Below are positions 28,863 to 37,284 of a stretch of 64,000 nt of DNA, piece by piece. Origin of the DNA: Paenibacillus popilliae ATCC 14706 (GTDB lineage: Bacteria > Bacillota > Bacilli > Paenibacillales > Paenibacillaceae). Under the pieces are notes generated by a model that saw only the letters and a program-made list of their open reading frames with translations, had not been told where the DNA came from and searched no databases. The DNA lies in assembly GCF_000315235.1 (NCBI RefSeq), contig NZ_BALG01000160.1, forward strand, positions 24,934 through 88,933, given 5' to 3'. The position numbers and the translations under genes are program-made. Every line of letters starts with the position of its first letter. Position 1 is the stretch's first letter.

Positions 28863-30137
28863 CTATTCATGTTCTTGCCAACTGATCAAATACGATTGCT
28901 GTTCAGCCGACAACGTGTCGATCGAAATGCCAAGCGACTCCAGCTTGAAGCGGGCGACCTGCTCATCCAGCTCGTACGGCACATTGACGACTTTACTGCC
29001 GATGCGATCGTAGTGTTCGTTTACATATTTCAGCGACAATGCCTGTAGGGCAAACGTCATATCCATAATTTCTGCCGGGTGCCCGTCCCCCGCTGCCAAG
29101 TTGACGAGGCGGCCTTCCGCCAGCAGATAAATGCCGCGTCCGTCCTTCAACTTGTATTCTTCGATATTTTTGCGGACCGTCCGCACGTTCTGCGCGCGCG
29201 CTTCCAGCTCCGTCTTGTTCACTTCCACATCGAAATGGCCGGCGTTGGACAAAATCGCGCCATCCTTCATGACGTCGTAGTGCTCGCCGCGAATGACGTC
29301 GCGGTTCCCCGTGACCGTCACGAAAATATCGCCTACGCGAGCCGCTTCTCTCATCGGCAACACGGTGAATCCGTCCATATACGCTTCGACGGCCTTAATG
29401 GCGTCGATCTCCGTCACGACGACGTTCGCGCCGAGGCCTTTCGCCCGCATCGCCACGCCCTTGCCGCACCAGCCATAACCGACGACGACGACGGTCTTGC
29501 CAGTCACGACGAGATTCGTTGTCCGGTTGATGCCGTCCCACACCGATTGGCCTGTGCCGTACCGGTTGTCGAACAAGTATTTGCAGAAGGCGTCATTGAC
29601 GGCGACCATCGGGAATTGGAGTGTGCCATCCTTCTCCATCGCCTTCAAGCGCAGAATGCCTGTCGTCGTCTCCTCGGCGCCGCCGCGCACCTGCTCGCGC
29701 AGATCCGGACGCTCGGAGTGCAGAATCGAGATCAGATCGCCGCCATCGTCGATAATCAGATCCGGCTTCGTCTCCAGCGTGCGGAGGAGCAGTTGCTTGT
29801 ACTCTTCCGGTTCCGGATTGTACTTCGCATAGACCGTAATGCCGTCTTCAACCAACGCCGCGCAGACATCGTCCTGGGTCGACAGCGGGTTGCTGCCGGT
29901 AATCGTCACATCGGCGCCGCCGGCCTGCACGACCTTGGCCAGGTAGGCCGTCTTCGCTTCCAGGTGGAGCGAAATCGCCACCTTCAAGCCCTTGAACGGC
30001 TGTTCCGCTTCGAATCGCTTGCGAATCCGGTTCAGCACCGGCATATGGGCTTGCACCCAATCGATCTTCAAATGCCCTTCCGGGGCCAATGCCATATCGC
30101 GAATGATGCTGTGCTCTGCTGCTTTTGTCTGACTCAT
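28863..30137 (-). CDS. ahcY: Adenosylhomocysteinase
   Basis: NAD-dependent reversible hydrolysis of S-adenosylhomocysteine to adenosine and homocysteine. The 424-residue product shows the substrate site (ISLHLEAKTAYLAKVV, NPLSTQDDVCAAL, DDGGDLI, NDAFCKYLFDNRYGTGQS) and the NAD loop VVVVGYGWCGKGVA, with NAGHFDVE. The length fits the shorter archaeal/Thermotoga-type form that lacks the ~40-residue insertion. B. subtilis instead uses the Mtn-LuxS route, so this is a lineage difference. It lies between bshC and mraZ with its own terminator. Ribosome site GAAGGG. Confidence 0.96.
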   Translation of the reverse strand: MSQTKAAEHSIIRDMALAPEGHLKIDWVQAHMPVLNRIRKRFEAEQPFKGLKVAISLHLEAKTAYLAKVVQAGGADVTITGSNPLSTQDDVCAALVEDGITVYAKYNPEPEEYKQLLLRTLETKPDLIIDDGGDLISILHSERPDLREQVRGGAEETTTGILRLKAMEKDGTLQFPMVAVNDAFCKYLFDNRYGTGQSVWDGINRTTNLVVTGKTVVVVGYGWCGKGVAMRAKGLGANVVVTEIDAIKAVEAYMDGFTVLPMREAARVGDIFVTVTGNRDVIRGEHYDVMKDGAILSNAGHFDVEVNKTELEARAQNVRTVRKNIEEYKLKDGRGIYLLAEGRLVNLAAGDGHPAEIMDMTFALQALSLKYVNEHYDRIGSKVVNVPYELDEQVARFKLESLGISIDTLSAEQQSYLISWQEHE

Positions 30138-30209
30138 CCTCTACACCCTTCCCTTCCTGTTATAGCTATCGTATGCAGCAGATGCGCGCCCATTGACCTG
30201 GACTCATAG

Positions 30210-31838
30210 TTACAGCACAACCAAGCGGTTCTCGCCGTTCCATAGCACGGGAGCTTCCATGATTGGCTTGAACCAGCCGTCCCCGTAGCGGCAGGCGTAC
30301 ATCAGCATATTGTAGACGCGCTCCTGCGGCCGATCCTGCGGATGGAGTGTCAGCCTCATCCGCTCCCATTGGCGAAGACCCGATTCGTGCTGCTTCTGCA
30401 GCGCATCCTTCGCCCGGTGGTGCAGGAAGTCGATCTGATCCAGCACCTTCGCCCGGTTCGTATCCCCCAGGCGGCCGAGCGCGGGGAGCGCTTCGTTCAG
30501 CCGGGCAAGCAGTTCTTCGTAGCGGGCATCGACATGATGACGGAACGAAGCGAACCGTTCATCAAGCCCCAGTTCATCCTGTGCCGTCAGCCACGCTTCC
30601 TTCCTCTCCTCATAATGCCCGATGATCTCTTCGGCCGTCAATCTATATTTCCCGAGCAGCTTGTTCACGGTCCCTTCCAGGCAGGTGAAGCCCATGCGCG
30701 GCCAGACCAGCGGCATCCTCATGCCGAGCGCTCGGAAAGCCTCTTTCGTCTGCGCCCAGTACGCGATCTCGCCGGGACCGAGCACGGTGGCCAGCACCGG
30801 GAACAAATATTCCTGCATCAACGGGCGGGTCAGCACGTTGTTGCTCAACAGCTGGGGCGCCGATTCGGCTGCGGCCATCAGTTCATCCTCGCTCCGGACC
30901 AGGGTCCGGTGCCGGTCGGTAAAGCCTCCACCTTCCTTGAACAGCAGATGCCGCTCTCCCTCGTGAATCAGGAACAAATTCGCTCCGTTCTCGGTACGGT
31001 CTGCCTGAGGGGGACAGCCTTGGCAAGCCAGCTCGCGCTCGCTGTCAGCATAGGCCTGTCTCAGCCGATCGTTCTGCGCGATGAGGCTGTGAAACATCGG
31101 CCCTTCGACCTGGTGCAGCTCCGGATCGGCCGAATCGAGGAACACGAGGCCGTATGGGCCGAACATGCCGCCGAGCAGAACGGCGCAAGCATCGGTAAGC
31201 GACGCGGCGCCGACGGAAGCTTCCCTCACCCGCTCCATCAGCGCCGGCTTGAACTCCGTAGGCGGAAGCAACGCGTCTACCTCGTTCAATACCGCTTCCC
31301 ACTGCACCTCATCCAGCCGAATGCAGCTTACCGGCGTGCGCGCCCCCCCCTTCTTCTCCACCCGGACCCGGGCGACAGAAGGTTCCGGTGTGAGAAAATA
31401 CGCATGATTCACTTCATCGAAATCATGATCCTCCCCCGCGATCCAGAAGATCGGAATGACCGGACGGCCCAGTCTCGCCCCCGCCTCCTGAGCCATGCGG
31501 ATAATCGATACCGCTTTGTAGACGACGAGCAGCGGACCGGCAAATAAGCCGCCCTGCTGTCCGCCGACGACAACGAGCGCGTCGTCCCGCTCCAGCCGAT
31601 CCAGCGATGCCGTTACGGCCGGATGATCGTTCCTTGCCTTATTATATCGGCGCAGGACGGAGACGAGCCGCTTGCGATCCGCCCGCAGATGCGCTGCTTT
31701 ATCCACCCAGCGGACGCGCGTCTCCCAATCGCGATCCGGATGGTATTCATATAGCGATTCGATAATCGAATCGTCCCGTTCTATGTATCGTCTTGCCAAT
31801 GATTGCTGTACAGTTATGTTCAAAATTGGCCAAGTCAT
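30210..31838 (-). CDS. bshC: Bacillithiol synthase (cysteine-adding enzyme)
   Basis: Final step of bacillithiol synthesis: joins cysteine to glucosaminyl malate. The 542-residue product has the Rossmann-like core (VVVGGQQGGLFAGPLLVVYKAVSIIRMAQE, PVIPIFWIAGEDHDFDEVNHAYFL) and a C-terminal coiled-coil with short helices (about 420-490). B. subtilis bshC likewise sits between panE and mraZ. AGAGGAGG precedes ATG. Bacillithiol is the main low-molecular thiol of many Bacillales, so this supports the assigned lineage. The paired genes bshA and bshB are not in the window. Confidence 0.95.
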   Translation of the reverse strand: MTWPILNITVQQSLARRYIERDDSIIESLYEYHPDRDWETRVRWVDKAAHLRADRKRLVSVLRRYNKARNDHPAVTASLDRLERDDALVVVGGQQGGLFAGPLLVVYKAVSIIRMAQEAGARLGRPVIPIFWIAGEDHDFDEVNHAYFLTPEPSVARVRVEKKGGARTPVSCIRLDEVQWEAVLNEVDALLPPTEFKPALMERVREASVGAASLTDACAVLLGGMFGPYGLVFLDSADPELHQVEGPMFHSLIAQNDRLRQAYADSERELACQGCPPQADRTENGANLFLIHEGERHLLFKEGGGFTDRHRTLVRSEDELMAAAESAPQLLSNNVLTRPLMQEYLFPVLATVLGPGEIAYWAQTKEAFRALGMRMPLVWPRMGFTCLEGTVNKLLGKYRLTAEEIIGHYEERKEAWLTAQDELGLDERFASFRHHVDARYEELLARLNEALPALGRLGDTNRAKVLDQIDFLHHRAKDALQKQHESGLRQWERMRLTLHPQDRPQERVYNMLMYACRYGDGWFKPIMEAPVLWNGENRLVVL

Positions 31839-31931
31839 GTAAGCCGCCTCCTCTGTCTATCGTCTCGATTGTACACAATGCGGCTTGGATACGTCAAAGA
31901 ACGTTGTCCATGCACGCGCGTCCCGTGGCGG

Positions 31932-32306
31932 CTACACGCTCGCAGCATATGCGATAATGCCGATGAGCAGCAGGATGATATAAAGGATGCTGAGAATGAA
32001 GAAGGCCAATCTCCAGATCGTCCTCGCCAACCGCTGAACGTGAATTTTACCGTATTTGCGGTTCTGGAGGCCGCCTAGCAAGCCGATGGCAAGAAGCATC
32101 ATAAGGCAGATCCAATAAAATCCTGTAGCGGATCCTGTTATCGTATTATAGAGGCCCCCAACCGATGCGATAAGGAAGAACGTCGTCACGTCCATGGCCA
32201 GCATGAACGCTTTTTTCTTGGGCCTGGCCCAGTAGCAACCGGCAGCCCAAACAATGATGAACGGAAAAAACGGCAATGCCGATAAAATGATGAAAATGGT
32301 ATACAT
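31932..32306 (-). CDS. DUF3397-family membrane protein
   Basis: Membrane protein of about 124 residues with four hydrophobic segments (roughly 2-22, 35-52, 62-80 and 98-122), one ending in the signature GGLQNRKYGKIHVQRLARTIWRLAFF. DUF3397 genes recur between panE and bshC in Bacillales; function unknown. Start choice is unsure: ATG at 32306 has AAAGGAG about 13 bases upstream, while an in-frame GTG at 32321 abuts that site. A role tied to its neighbours (pantothenate or bacillithiol) is speculative. Confidence 0.82.
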   Translation of the reverse strand: MYTIFIILSALPFFPFIIVWAAGCYWARPKKKAFMLAMDVTTFFLIASVGGLYNTITGSATGFYWICLMMLLAIGLLGGLQNRKYGKIHVQRLARTIWRLAFFILSILYIILLLIGIIAYAASV

Positions 32307-32345
32307 GGCGGTATGACTCACTCCTTTGAACAGAAGAAGTAGGTG

Positions 32346-33320
32346 CTAGCGGTGTCTTGGCTCGCCAGCCCGGAGCAGGCGGAATATCGTCTGATGCAGC
32401 GGGGTGCCGACCCCATAGCGCGCACCGAGCCGGATAATCGCGCCCGTAATCACCTCGTATTCCGTCGGGCGGCCGGCCAATATATCTTGCAACATGGAAG
32501 AGGTGTTGCCGGCGGTTAGGCGGCACACGCCCATAATCTTCCTCCAGGCTTCCTCTTCATTCACCGGGATGCCGGCAGCATGATAGACCTTGGCCGCTTC
32601 AGCCAACAAATCCCGCATAAGCTCCATCCGTTCCGCCCCGACCAGCAGTTCGCCGTTCTTGACGCGCAGCAGCGCGGTCAATGGATTGATGATAGCGTTG
32701 ACGAGCAGCTTTTGATAGACCATGTCTTCGATGTTGTTCGACGCAAACGCCTCAAATCCTGCTTTTTCCAACATGTTCTTCGCAGAAATGCATGAAAAAT
32801 TCAAGGCAGTAGACCTCGCAACCTCCTCTGCGGCGGCCGGACCGATCCAGGTTGCTCCGGATCCGGTATGACGAATCCGGTTCGCACCCTCTCTGGCCGC
32901 AGCCTCCGTCGTAACCGCGACCGCAAGCGACGGGGAAGGCCATACCCCTGCCAACACTTCAGCATGGCCGACTCCGTTCTGGAAGCAGACGAGGGTCGCG
33001 CCGGGCTGCCGCGGCATCTCTGCCAGCACGGTCAGCAGCCCGGATCCGATATGCGTCTGCTTGACGAACAGCCATACCATGCCGGCTTCCAAACCATGTC
33101 GGCTTAGCCGTGCCGGCGCCAACGGAAGCGGGAACGCTTCTACCGCTTCATAATGGGAGCGATGCCCTGACAGCTCCACTACCTCGAAGCCTTCCGTGCG
33201 GATCCTCTCCGCCTGCTCCTCCGTTCTCGTCCATAGTCGGACCCCGGCCTGCCGGCCGGCCAGTAGCCGCCCCGCGAACAGGAGACCGAGTGCGCCTCCC
33301 CCGATAATATCGACTATCAT
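32346..33320 (-). CDS. panE: Ketopantoate reductase
   Basis: NADPH-dependent reduction of 2-dehydropantoate to pantoate in CoA synthesis. The 324-residue product has the dinucleotide loop IIGGGALGLLFAGRL at residues 5-19, VCFQNGVGHAEVL, the catalytic lysine in MVYQKLLVNAIINPLTAL and the ending SSMLQDILAGRPTEYEVITGAI. The position two genes before bshC equals B. subtilis ylbQ. GAAGGAGTGA precedes ATG. Paralogous reductases of this fold can act on other 2-oxo acids, but context favours panE. Confidence 0.93.
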   Translation of the reverse strand: MIVDIIGGGALGLLFAGRLLAGRQAGVRLWTRTEEQAERIRTEGFEVVELSGHRSHYEAVEAFPLPLAPARLSRHGLEAGMVWLFVKQTHIGSGLLTVLAEMPRQPGATLVCFQNGVGHAEVLAGVWPSPSLAVAVTTEAAAREGANRIRHTGSGATWIGPAAAEEVARSTALNFSCISAKNMLEKAGFEAFASNNIEDMVYQKLLVNAIINPLTALLRVKNGELLVGAERMELMRDLLAEAAKVYHAAGIPVNEEEAWRKIMGVCRLTAGNTSSMLQDILAGRPTEYEVITGAIIRLGARYGVGTPLHQTIFRLLRAGEPRHR

Positions 33321-33433
33321 GTTCGTCTCACTCCTTCTTCCGATCTTCTATCGGCTCATTCTCGTTATATATATCAATGAATGATTGAACACGTCCTATC
33401 AGTGTTCTTGTTATATCAAATAATCTGCAAAAA

Positions 33434-33476
33434 TACAAAAAAAGCGCCAAGTGAGAGAATTCTCTCGCCAGGTGCT
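33434..33476 (-). terminator. Terminator after gerR
   Basis: Minus-strand imperfect hairpin AGCACCTGGCGAGAGA / TCTCTCACTTGGCGCT, closed through the GAATTC centre, then seven T's. It separates gerR from panE. Confidence 0.88.
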
Positions 33477-33519
33477 TTCCTTGCATCGCCCTGCATGTGC
33501 CGGGGACGGAAGCCGGCGC

Positions 33520-34164
33520 CTATTCGATTCGCTCCAAATTGCCGTTGGCGTCCATACGGAACCGTGTCTTCATATCATCGTCTTCCTCGCTTAAGATAGC
33601 CAATCGGCGGGCACGGTCCATAATTTGAATGAGCGCTTTATAATCATCGTTCACCGTACGGTAGTCGGTCTCTACCACATTGACTTGCTGGGAGAGCTCC
33701 TCATTTTCCCGCTGCAGACGGGCACAGCATTCTTCCTTTTCATGCAGTTCTTTTTCCATATGCTTGATTTGGCGGGTCATTTCCTGCACATTGTTGCGCA
33801 TCTGGCGCAAATAACGGATAACCATGTCCATCGACAATGATTCTTCCGTCAACATCTCGCCTTTCAAATCAGTGTCTTCTCCCTCCTGCAGTGCAAGAGA
33901 AGCGACCTGAGCCCCCAGCGTCTGCTTTTTCAAATAATTGCGCTTCTGCCGCTGCGCTTTGGCCAGTTGTATCGCCGCCTCATACTTTTTGCGGACGCAG
34001 CTGTTCCAACGGAATCCGCACGCTGCGGACGTGCGTCCGATCTTTTCTCCTACTTCCTCAAAAGCGGCCAACTGGGTACTGCCTTCCCGGATGTGCCGAA
34101 GTGTAACTTCCGCTAAAATCAAATCATCATCTGCGGTCCATGCATCTTGTCTTATTGCTGTCAT
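33520..34164 (-). CDS. gerR: RsfA/GerR-family sporulation regulator
   Basis: DNA-binding regulator of sporulation genes. The 214-residue product has a Myb/SANT-like domain at the N-terminus (residues ~7-60: [42 protein letters not shown]) and a long coiled coil (about 110-170: [24 protein letters not shown]). In B. subtilis the family includes RsfA (forespore) and GerR/YlbO (mother cell); the neighbourhood with panE, bshC and mraZ matches ylbO, so gerR is the better label. Intervening ylbP is absent here. Confidence 0.88.
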   Translation of the reverse strand: MTAIRQDAWTADDDLILAEVTLRHIREGSTQLAAFEEVGEKIGRTSAACGFRWNSCVRKKYEAAIQLAKAQRQKRNYLKKQTLGAQVASLALQEGEDTDLKGEMLTEESLSMDMVIRYLRQMRNNVQEMTRQIKHMEKELHEKEECCARLQRENEELSQQVNVVETDYRTVNDDYKALIQIMDRARRLAILSEEDDDMKTRFRMDANGNLERIE

Positions 34165-34428
34165 GAAATAACCTCCTAACGACTTCCATCATTCATATCG
34201 GTCGCAAGCAGCTGCGCCGCGTTCGCCATCCGATTATTGGAGCGAAGTATACGGCCGCTTGAAATAACCGCTTATTCCATCTCTATGCTCATGCTAGATT
34301 TCATAGAATCTATCGGATACTAAAATGTATATCCATTTTGCCTAGGAAACATACGCGCGCGGCCCATGCTCTATCTCACATTTTTGAAGTTCTAGCCAAG
34401 CTATTTGGTTTCTCATTACAGTTAATCG
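34165..34428. other. Divergent intergenic region between gerR and yqgY
   Basis: With the yqgY promoter and leader the gap is 360 bases. It carries no supported reading frame. It should hold a sigma E-type promoter for gerR, but I found no match I would defend. Confidence 0.5.
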
Positions 34429-34457
34429 TTTACATTACCAACTACGAGCGCTATAAT
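34429..34457 (+). promoter_or_regulatory. Sigma A promoter of yqgY
   Basis: TTTACA (34429-34434), 17-base spacer, TATAAT (34452-34457). The predicted start lies about 60 bases before the GTG start of yqgY. Confidence 0.82.
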
Positions 34458-34524
34458 TTCATTAGAAAATCTTTAGAAAATTATTAGAAAAGTGGGATCG
34501 ATCGTAACGAGAGGAGGATGAATC

Positions 34525-34761
34525 GTGGCACGAATGTATCGCGTACTCGGCTTCTGGACATTTGTCATCGGTCTAATGGCGTTTGCTGGAGACATGATCG
34601 AGATGGCCCTGCTCTTCTTCATGCAGACTGCCTTCTTTGTGTTGTTGGGATATCTGAAATTGTCCGAGCGCACGTATATACTTCTGTTCTGGGGGTACAT
34701 GCTTGTATGCTTTACCGGCTTCGCTTATTGGACCGTATTCGTAATGGGCAAGCCGTTCTAA
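34525..34761 (+). CDS. yqgY: DUF2626-family membrane protein YqgY
   Basis: Small conserved membrane protein of 78 residues with three hydrophobic helices (about 8-24, 27-45 and 51-73) and the family start MARMYRVLGFWTFVIGLMAFAGDM. DUF2626 is restricted to Bacillales; function unknown. GTG at 34525 has GAGAGGAGG 8 bases upstream. It is a single-gene transcription unit with its own promoter and terminator, on the opposite strand to its neighbours. Confidence 0.9.
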   Translation: MARMYRVLGFWTFVIGLMAFAGDMIEMALLFFMQTAFFVLLGYLKLSERTYILLFWGYMLVCFTGFAYWTVFVMGKPF

Positions 34762-34815
34762 GGCGGATACGCCGAGGTGACTGCGGGATGTGCTGATGAG
34801 CAGCACATAACAGAT

Positions 34816-34855
34816 ACGGCCGAAGTCTCTCTCGCTTCGGCCGTTCTTTATTTTT
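34816..34855 (+). terminator. Terminator after yqgY
   Basis: ACGGCCGAAG-tctctctcg... CTTCGGCCGT followed by TCTTTATTTTT. Ten-base stem on the plus strand, 55 bases past the yqgY stop. Confidence 0.92.
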
Positions 34856-34887
34856 GGGCTGCTCCGTTGCCAACTGCCGCACGGCGG

Positions 34888-36006
34888 CTAAGCGGAAGCC
34901 TCCCGCGCGAGCAGCAGCACGCGGAACCGTTCGCTCAACTGATCGCTGAGGAGCAGTTGCCGGATCGCCCGGTTGCGGCGCGCTTCCGGGCTGAACGGAT
35001 CGGGGCGCGCATGATCGACCAGCTCCTGCAGCAGACCTTGCTTCAGCAGGAAGGCTTTCTGCGTCATATAATCCCGAATCAGCGCTCCGGCTTCGAGGGC
35101 TGCCTGCTGGCAGACACTGAAATCGACCATAGCTGTCATGTCCTGTTCACCGATATGTATCCACGGGTTGTCATGGGCGCGATGCCGGTGATAGCACATT
35201 AGCGTCCCGTTGACGCGATGCTCCGCCGTCAATTCCTCCGTTGCATCGCCGTAATCGATGAAGATGAATTCCGCTTCGGATGCATGCCGCAGCATGCTGC
35301 CGAGCCAGCCGCTCATAGCGATCCCGGCATCGCAGATCCGGCCTTCCGGCAGCACGATCCGATAGCGGTTCAGCCACCGGAGCACTTCCGGTTCTGCTGG
35401 AAGCCAGACGGGACGGAAGCGCTGCTTTACTTCCTCCAAGACAACGAAGCATTGCTCGATCTGCCCGTTGGTTGCGCGGATGCGCTCGACCGGGAACGCA
35501 TCCAGCAGCTCGTTGGCGAGGACGAAGAGCCGGCTCCCGCCCGCCTCGCGCCGATAATCGGCCTCCGTCCACCAGGATACAGGGAAGCCTTCTCTGCCCA
35601 GCCGCTCCTTGGCCAGCCGCACATGATAAGGGCTCGCTTCAACGATGGCGTAGCGGTAACCGCAGCAGCGATCACGACGCAGGCGATCGTTGATGTGTTC
35701 GGATAGACGGCCGTTGCCACCTCCCCACTCGAGGATCGTGAACGTGTCCGGCGCCCAGCCCTTCTCCGCAGCAAGGCGGTGAATATAGACCGCGATCATC
35801 TCCCCCATCGGGCTCCCCACATTCGAGCTCGTATAAAAATCGCCCTCCTTGCCGATTTTTGGGCGATCCGACATGTAATAGCCGCATTTCGGATGGTACA
35901 GGCAGCTTTCCATGAAGGAAGAAAAGGGAATCACTGCCTTGGCAGAGTGGCGAATGCGATGAATTAGATGTTGAATGAGAATGGAATTAGAAGGATAATG
36001 AGACAT
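34888..36006 (-). CDS. MidA/NDUFAF7-family SAM-dependent methyltransferase
   Basis: The 372-residue product belongs to the MidA (DUF185) family, whose mitochondrial member NDUFAF7 methylates an arginine of complex I; bacterial substrates are not known. Visible are IPFSSFMESCLYHPKCGYYM, GDFYTSSNVGSPMGEMIA, the SAM loop TILEWGGGNGRLSEHI, YAIVEASPYH, LFVLANELLDAFPVERI (family signature) and FIFIDYGDATEEL. ATG at 36006 has AAAGGA 8 bases upstream; an ATG three codons earlier abuts that site. It is divergent from the secreted coiled-coil gene. Confidence 0.9.
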   Translation of the reverse strand: MSHYPSNSILIQHLIHRIRHSAKAVIPFSSFMESCLYHPKCGYYMSDRPKIGKEGDFYTSSNVGSPMGEMIAVYIHRLAAEKGWAPDTFTILEWGGGNGRLSEHINDRLRRDRCCGYRYAIVEASPYHVRLAKERLGREGFPVSWWTEADYRREAGGSRLFVLANELLDAFPVERIRATNGQIEQCFVVLEEVKQRFRPVWLPAEPEVLRWLNRYRIVLPEGRICDAGIAMSGWLGSMLRHASEAEFIFIDYGDATEELTAEHRVNGTLMCYHRHRAHDNPWIHIGEQDMTAMVDFSVCQQAALEAGALIRDYMTQKAFLLKQGLLQELVDHARPDPFSPEARRNRAIRQLLLSDQLSERFRVLLLAREASA

Positions 36007-36105
36007 GGCAACCATCCTTTCTGTGCGTGGTCGGGAAAGAGGTCATATCCCGTCTGGACGAGTCATACGATGAGTTATGCATACCGTTTGTAAGGAGGGA
36101 ACCCG

Positions 36106-37218
36106 ATGTCATTGACACAGCGTGCGCGCTACGCGCTGTTGGGACTCGCCTTTATTCTTCTCTTCTCCATTGCGGCGCCCGGTGCCACTTGTGCGGAATC
36201 AACGGTTCATACAGGCTGGATCAAGAAACCAACCGAAGCACAGCGCAAGCTGCTCCAGCAGAGCTTGTCAGTCACCGAGCTTACCAAAGAGATCGAGCGC
36301 ATTGCCGCGAAGGAGTCGACCGCTGCCGGGGAACGCCGCCAGACGGAAGACACCCTCCGCAAGCAGGCAGCCGCCTTCGATCAGAAGCGGGAGCAGGCGG
36401 GCCGCGTGCTCCGCGCCTATTATATGGGAGAGCGCGACATGCTGCTTCAGGCCCTGCTCTCTGTCCGTGACGAACACTCCATCTGGCTGCTGTTCGATTA
36501 CTATCAGTTCCTGTTCAGAAGCGACCAAGAAATATGGGTGACGTATTCCGAACAGCTGAAATATCTGAATCAGCTTCGCGATACGTTAGCCCTTACGGAA
36601 CGGGAATTGTCGCAGGTCAAGCAACAGCTTATCCAACAGCGCAACAGGGTGAATGCCCTGCAGCAGGAGCTTGATACCAATGTGGCGAACAGCAGCGATC
36701 CGGAAGCGATGAGCAGGCTTATCCAGCAATTCACCTCTTATTGGCAGAACATCGGCATATTTGAGGTGCGCCGCCATTTCCGTGCCCTGGCCGATGCGAT
36801 GCATAAGCTGCCGGATTTCGTGAAGAAGAGCGGCAATCTGCAAATCGATGGTACTAAGTATACCATTACGATCCAAGAAGAAGAACTGAATCAATTTGTG
36901 CGCGAGCAGGATCCGATTTTCGAGCAGTTCTCCTTCCGCTTCCAGGAAGGTTCGGTATCTGCCGAAGGGGACAGCGCCGGACTGAGCGTATTCGTTCAAG
37001 GCCATTACACGCTGGAAAGCGAGCCGGAAAATAGGATGCTATTCCATGTTGACCGCCTGATGATCAATGGCCTGGAGCTGCCGGATACGACCCGTTCGCA
37101 ATTGGAAGAGGAATTCGATCTCGGCTTCTATCCGCAGCGGCTGGTATCGTTTATCGAAGCAACCGATGTCAACGTGGAAGACAAGCAGATTACGGTGCAT
37201 CTGTCCATGAAATGGTAG
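36106..37218 (+). CDS. Secreted coiled-coil protein, PcsB/CwlO-like N-terminus without a hydrolase domain
   Basis: The 370-residue product has a signal peptide (LLGLAFILLFSIAAPGATCA). A long coiled coil follows (about 45-105 and 150-200), with the hairpin-tip wording RVLRAYYMGERDMLLQALLSV and IWLLFDYYQFLF. This resembles the regulatory coiled coil of CwlO/PcsB-type hydrolases. The C-terminal ~140 residues (about 230-370) are beta-rich, end VNVEDKQITVHLSMKW, and faintly recall YpmS/LmeA-type lipid-binding domains. No NlpC/P60, CHAP or LytM signature is present. AAGGAGG precedes ATG. It could be a cell-wall or division regulator; I do not recognise a named family. Confidence 0.8.
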   Translation: MSLTQRARYALLGLAFILLFSIAAPGATCAESTVHTGWIKKPTEAQRKLLQQSLSVTELTKEIERIAAKESTAAGERRQTEDTLRKQAAAFDQKREQAGRVLRAYYMGERDMLLQALLSVRDEHSIWLLFDYYQFLFRSDQEIWVTYSEQLKYLNQLRDTLALTERELSQVKQQLIQQRNRVNALQQELDTNVANSSDPEAMSRLIQQFTSYWQNIGIFEVRRHFRALADAMHKLPDFVKKSGNLQIDGTKYTITIQEEELNQFVREQDPIFEQFSFRFQEGSVSAEGDSAGLSVFVQGHYTLESEPENRMLFHVDRLMINGLELPDTTRSQLEEEFDLGFYPQRLVSFIEATDVNVEDKQITVHLSMKW

Positions 37219-37229
37219 GCAACGCAAAC

Positions 37230-37266
37230 AACCATCAACAGCGGTATTCAATTCCTGTTGATGGTT
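37230..37266. terminator. Hairpin between convergent coiled-coil gene and ylaK
   Basis: AACCATCAACAG ... CTGTTGATGGTT, a perfect 12-base stem with a 13-base loop. T content after the stem is low on the plus strand (ATTGTGTT) and moderate on the minus strand (GTTTG). It probably ends both converging genes. Confidence 0.7.
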
Positions 37267-37284
37267 ATTGTGTTCTCCGGAGTT

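Noticed and set aside
29079..30209. 376-codon plus-strand frame opposite ahcY
   Set aside because: Antisense shadow of ahcY with no ribosome site.
30342..31547. 401-codon plus-strand frame opposite bshC
   Set aside because: Antisense shadow; no start signal and no recognisable domain.
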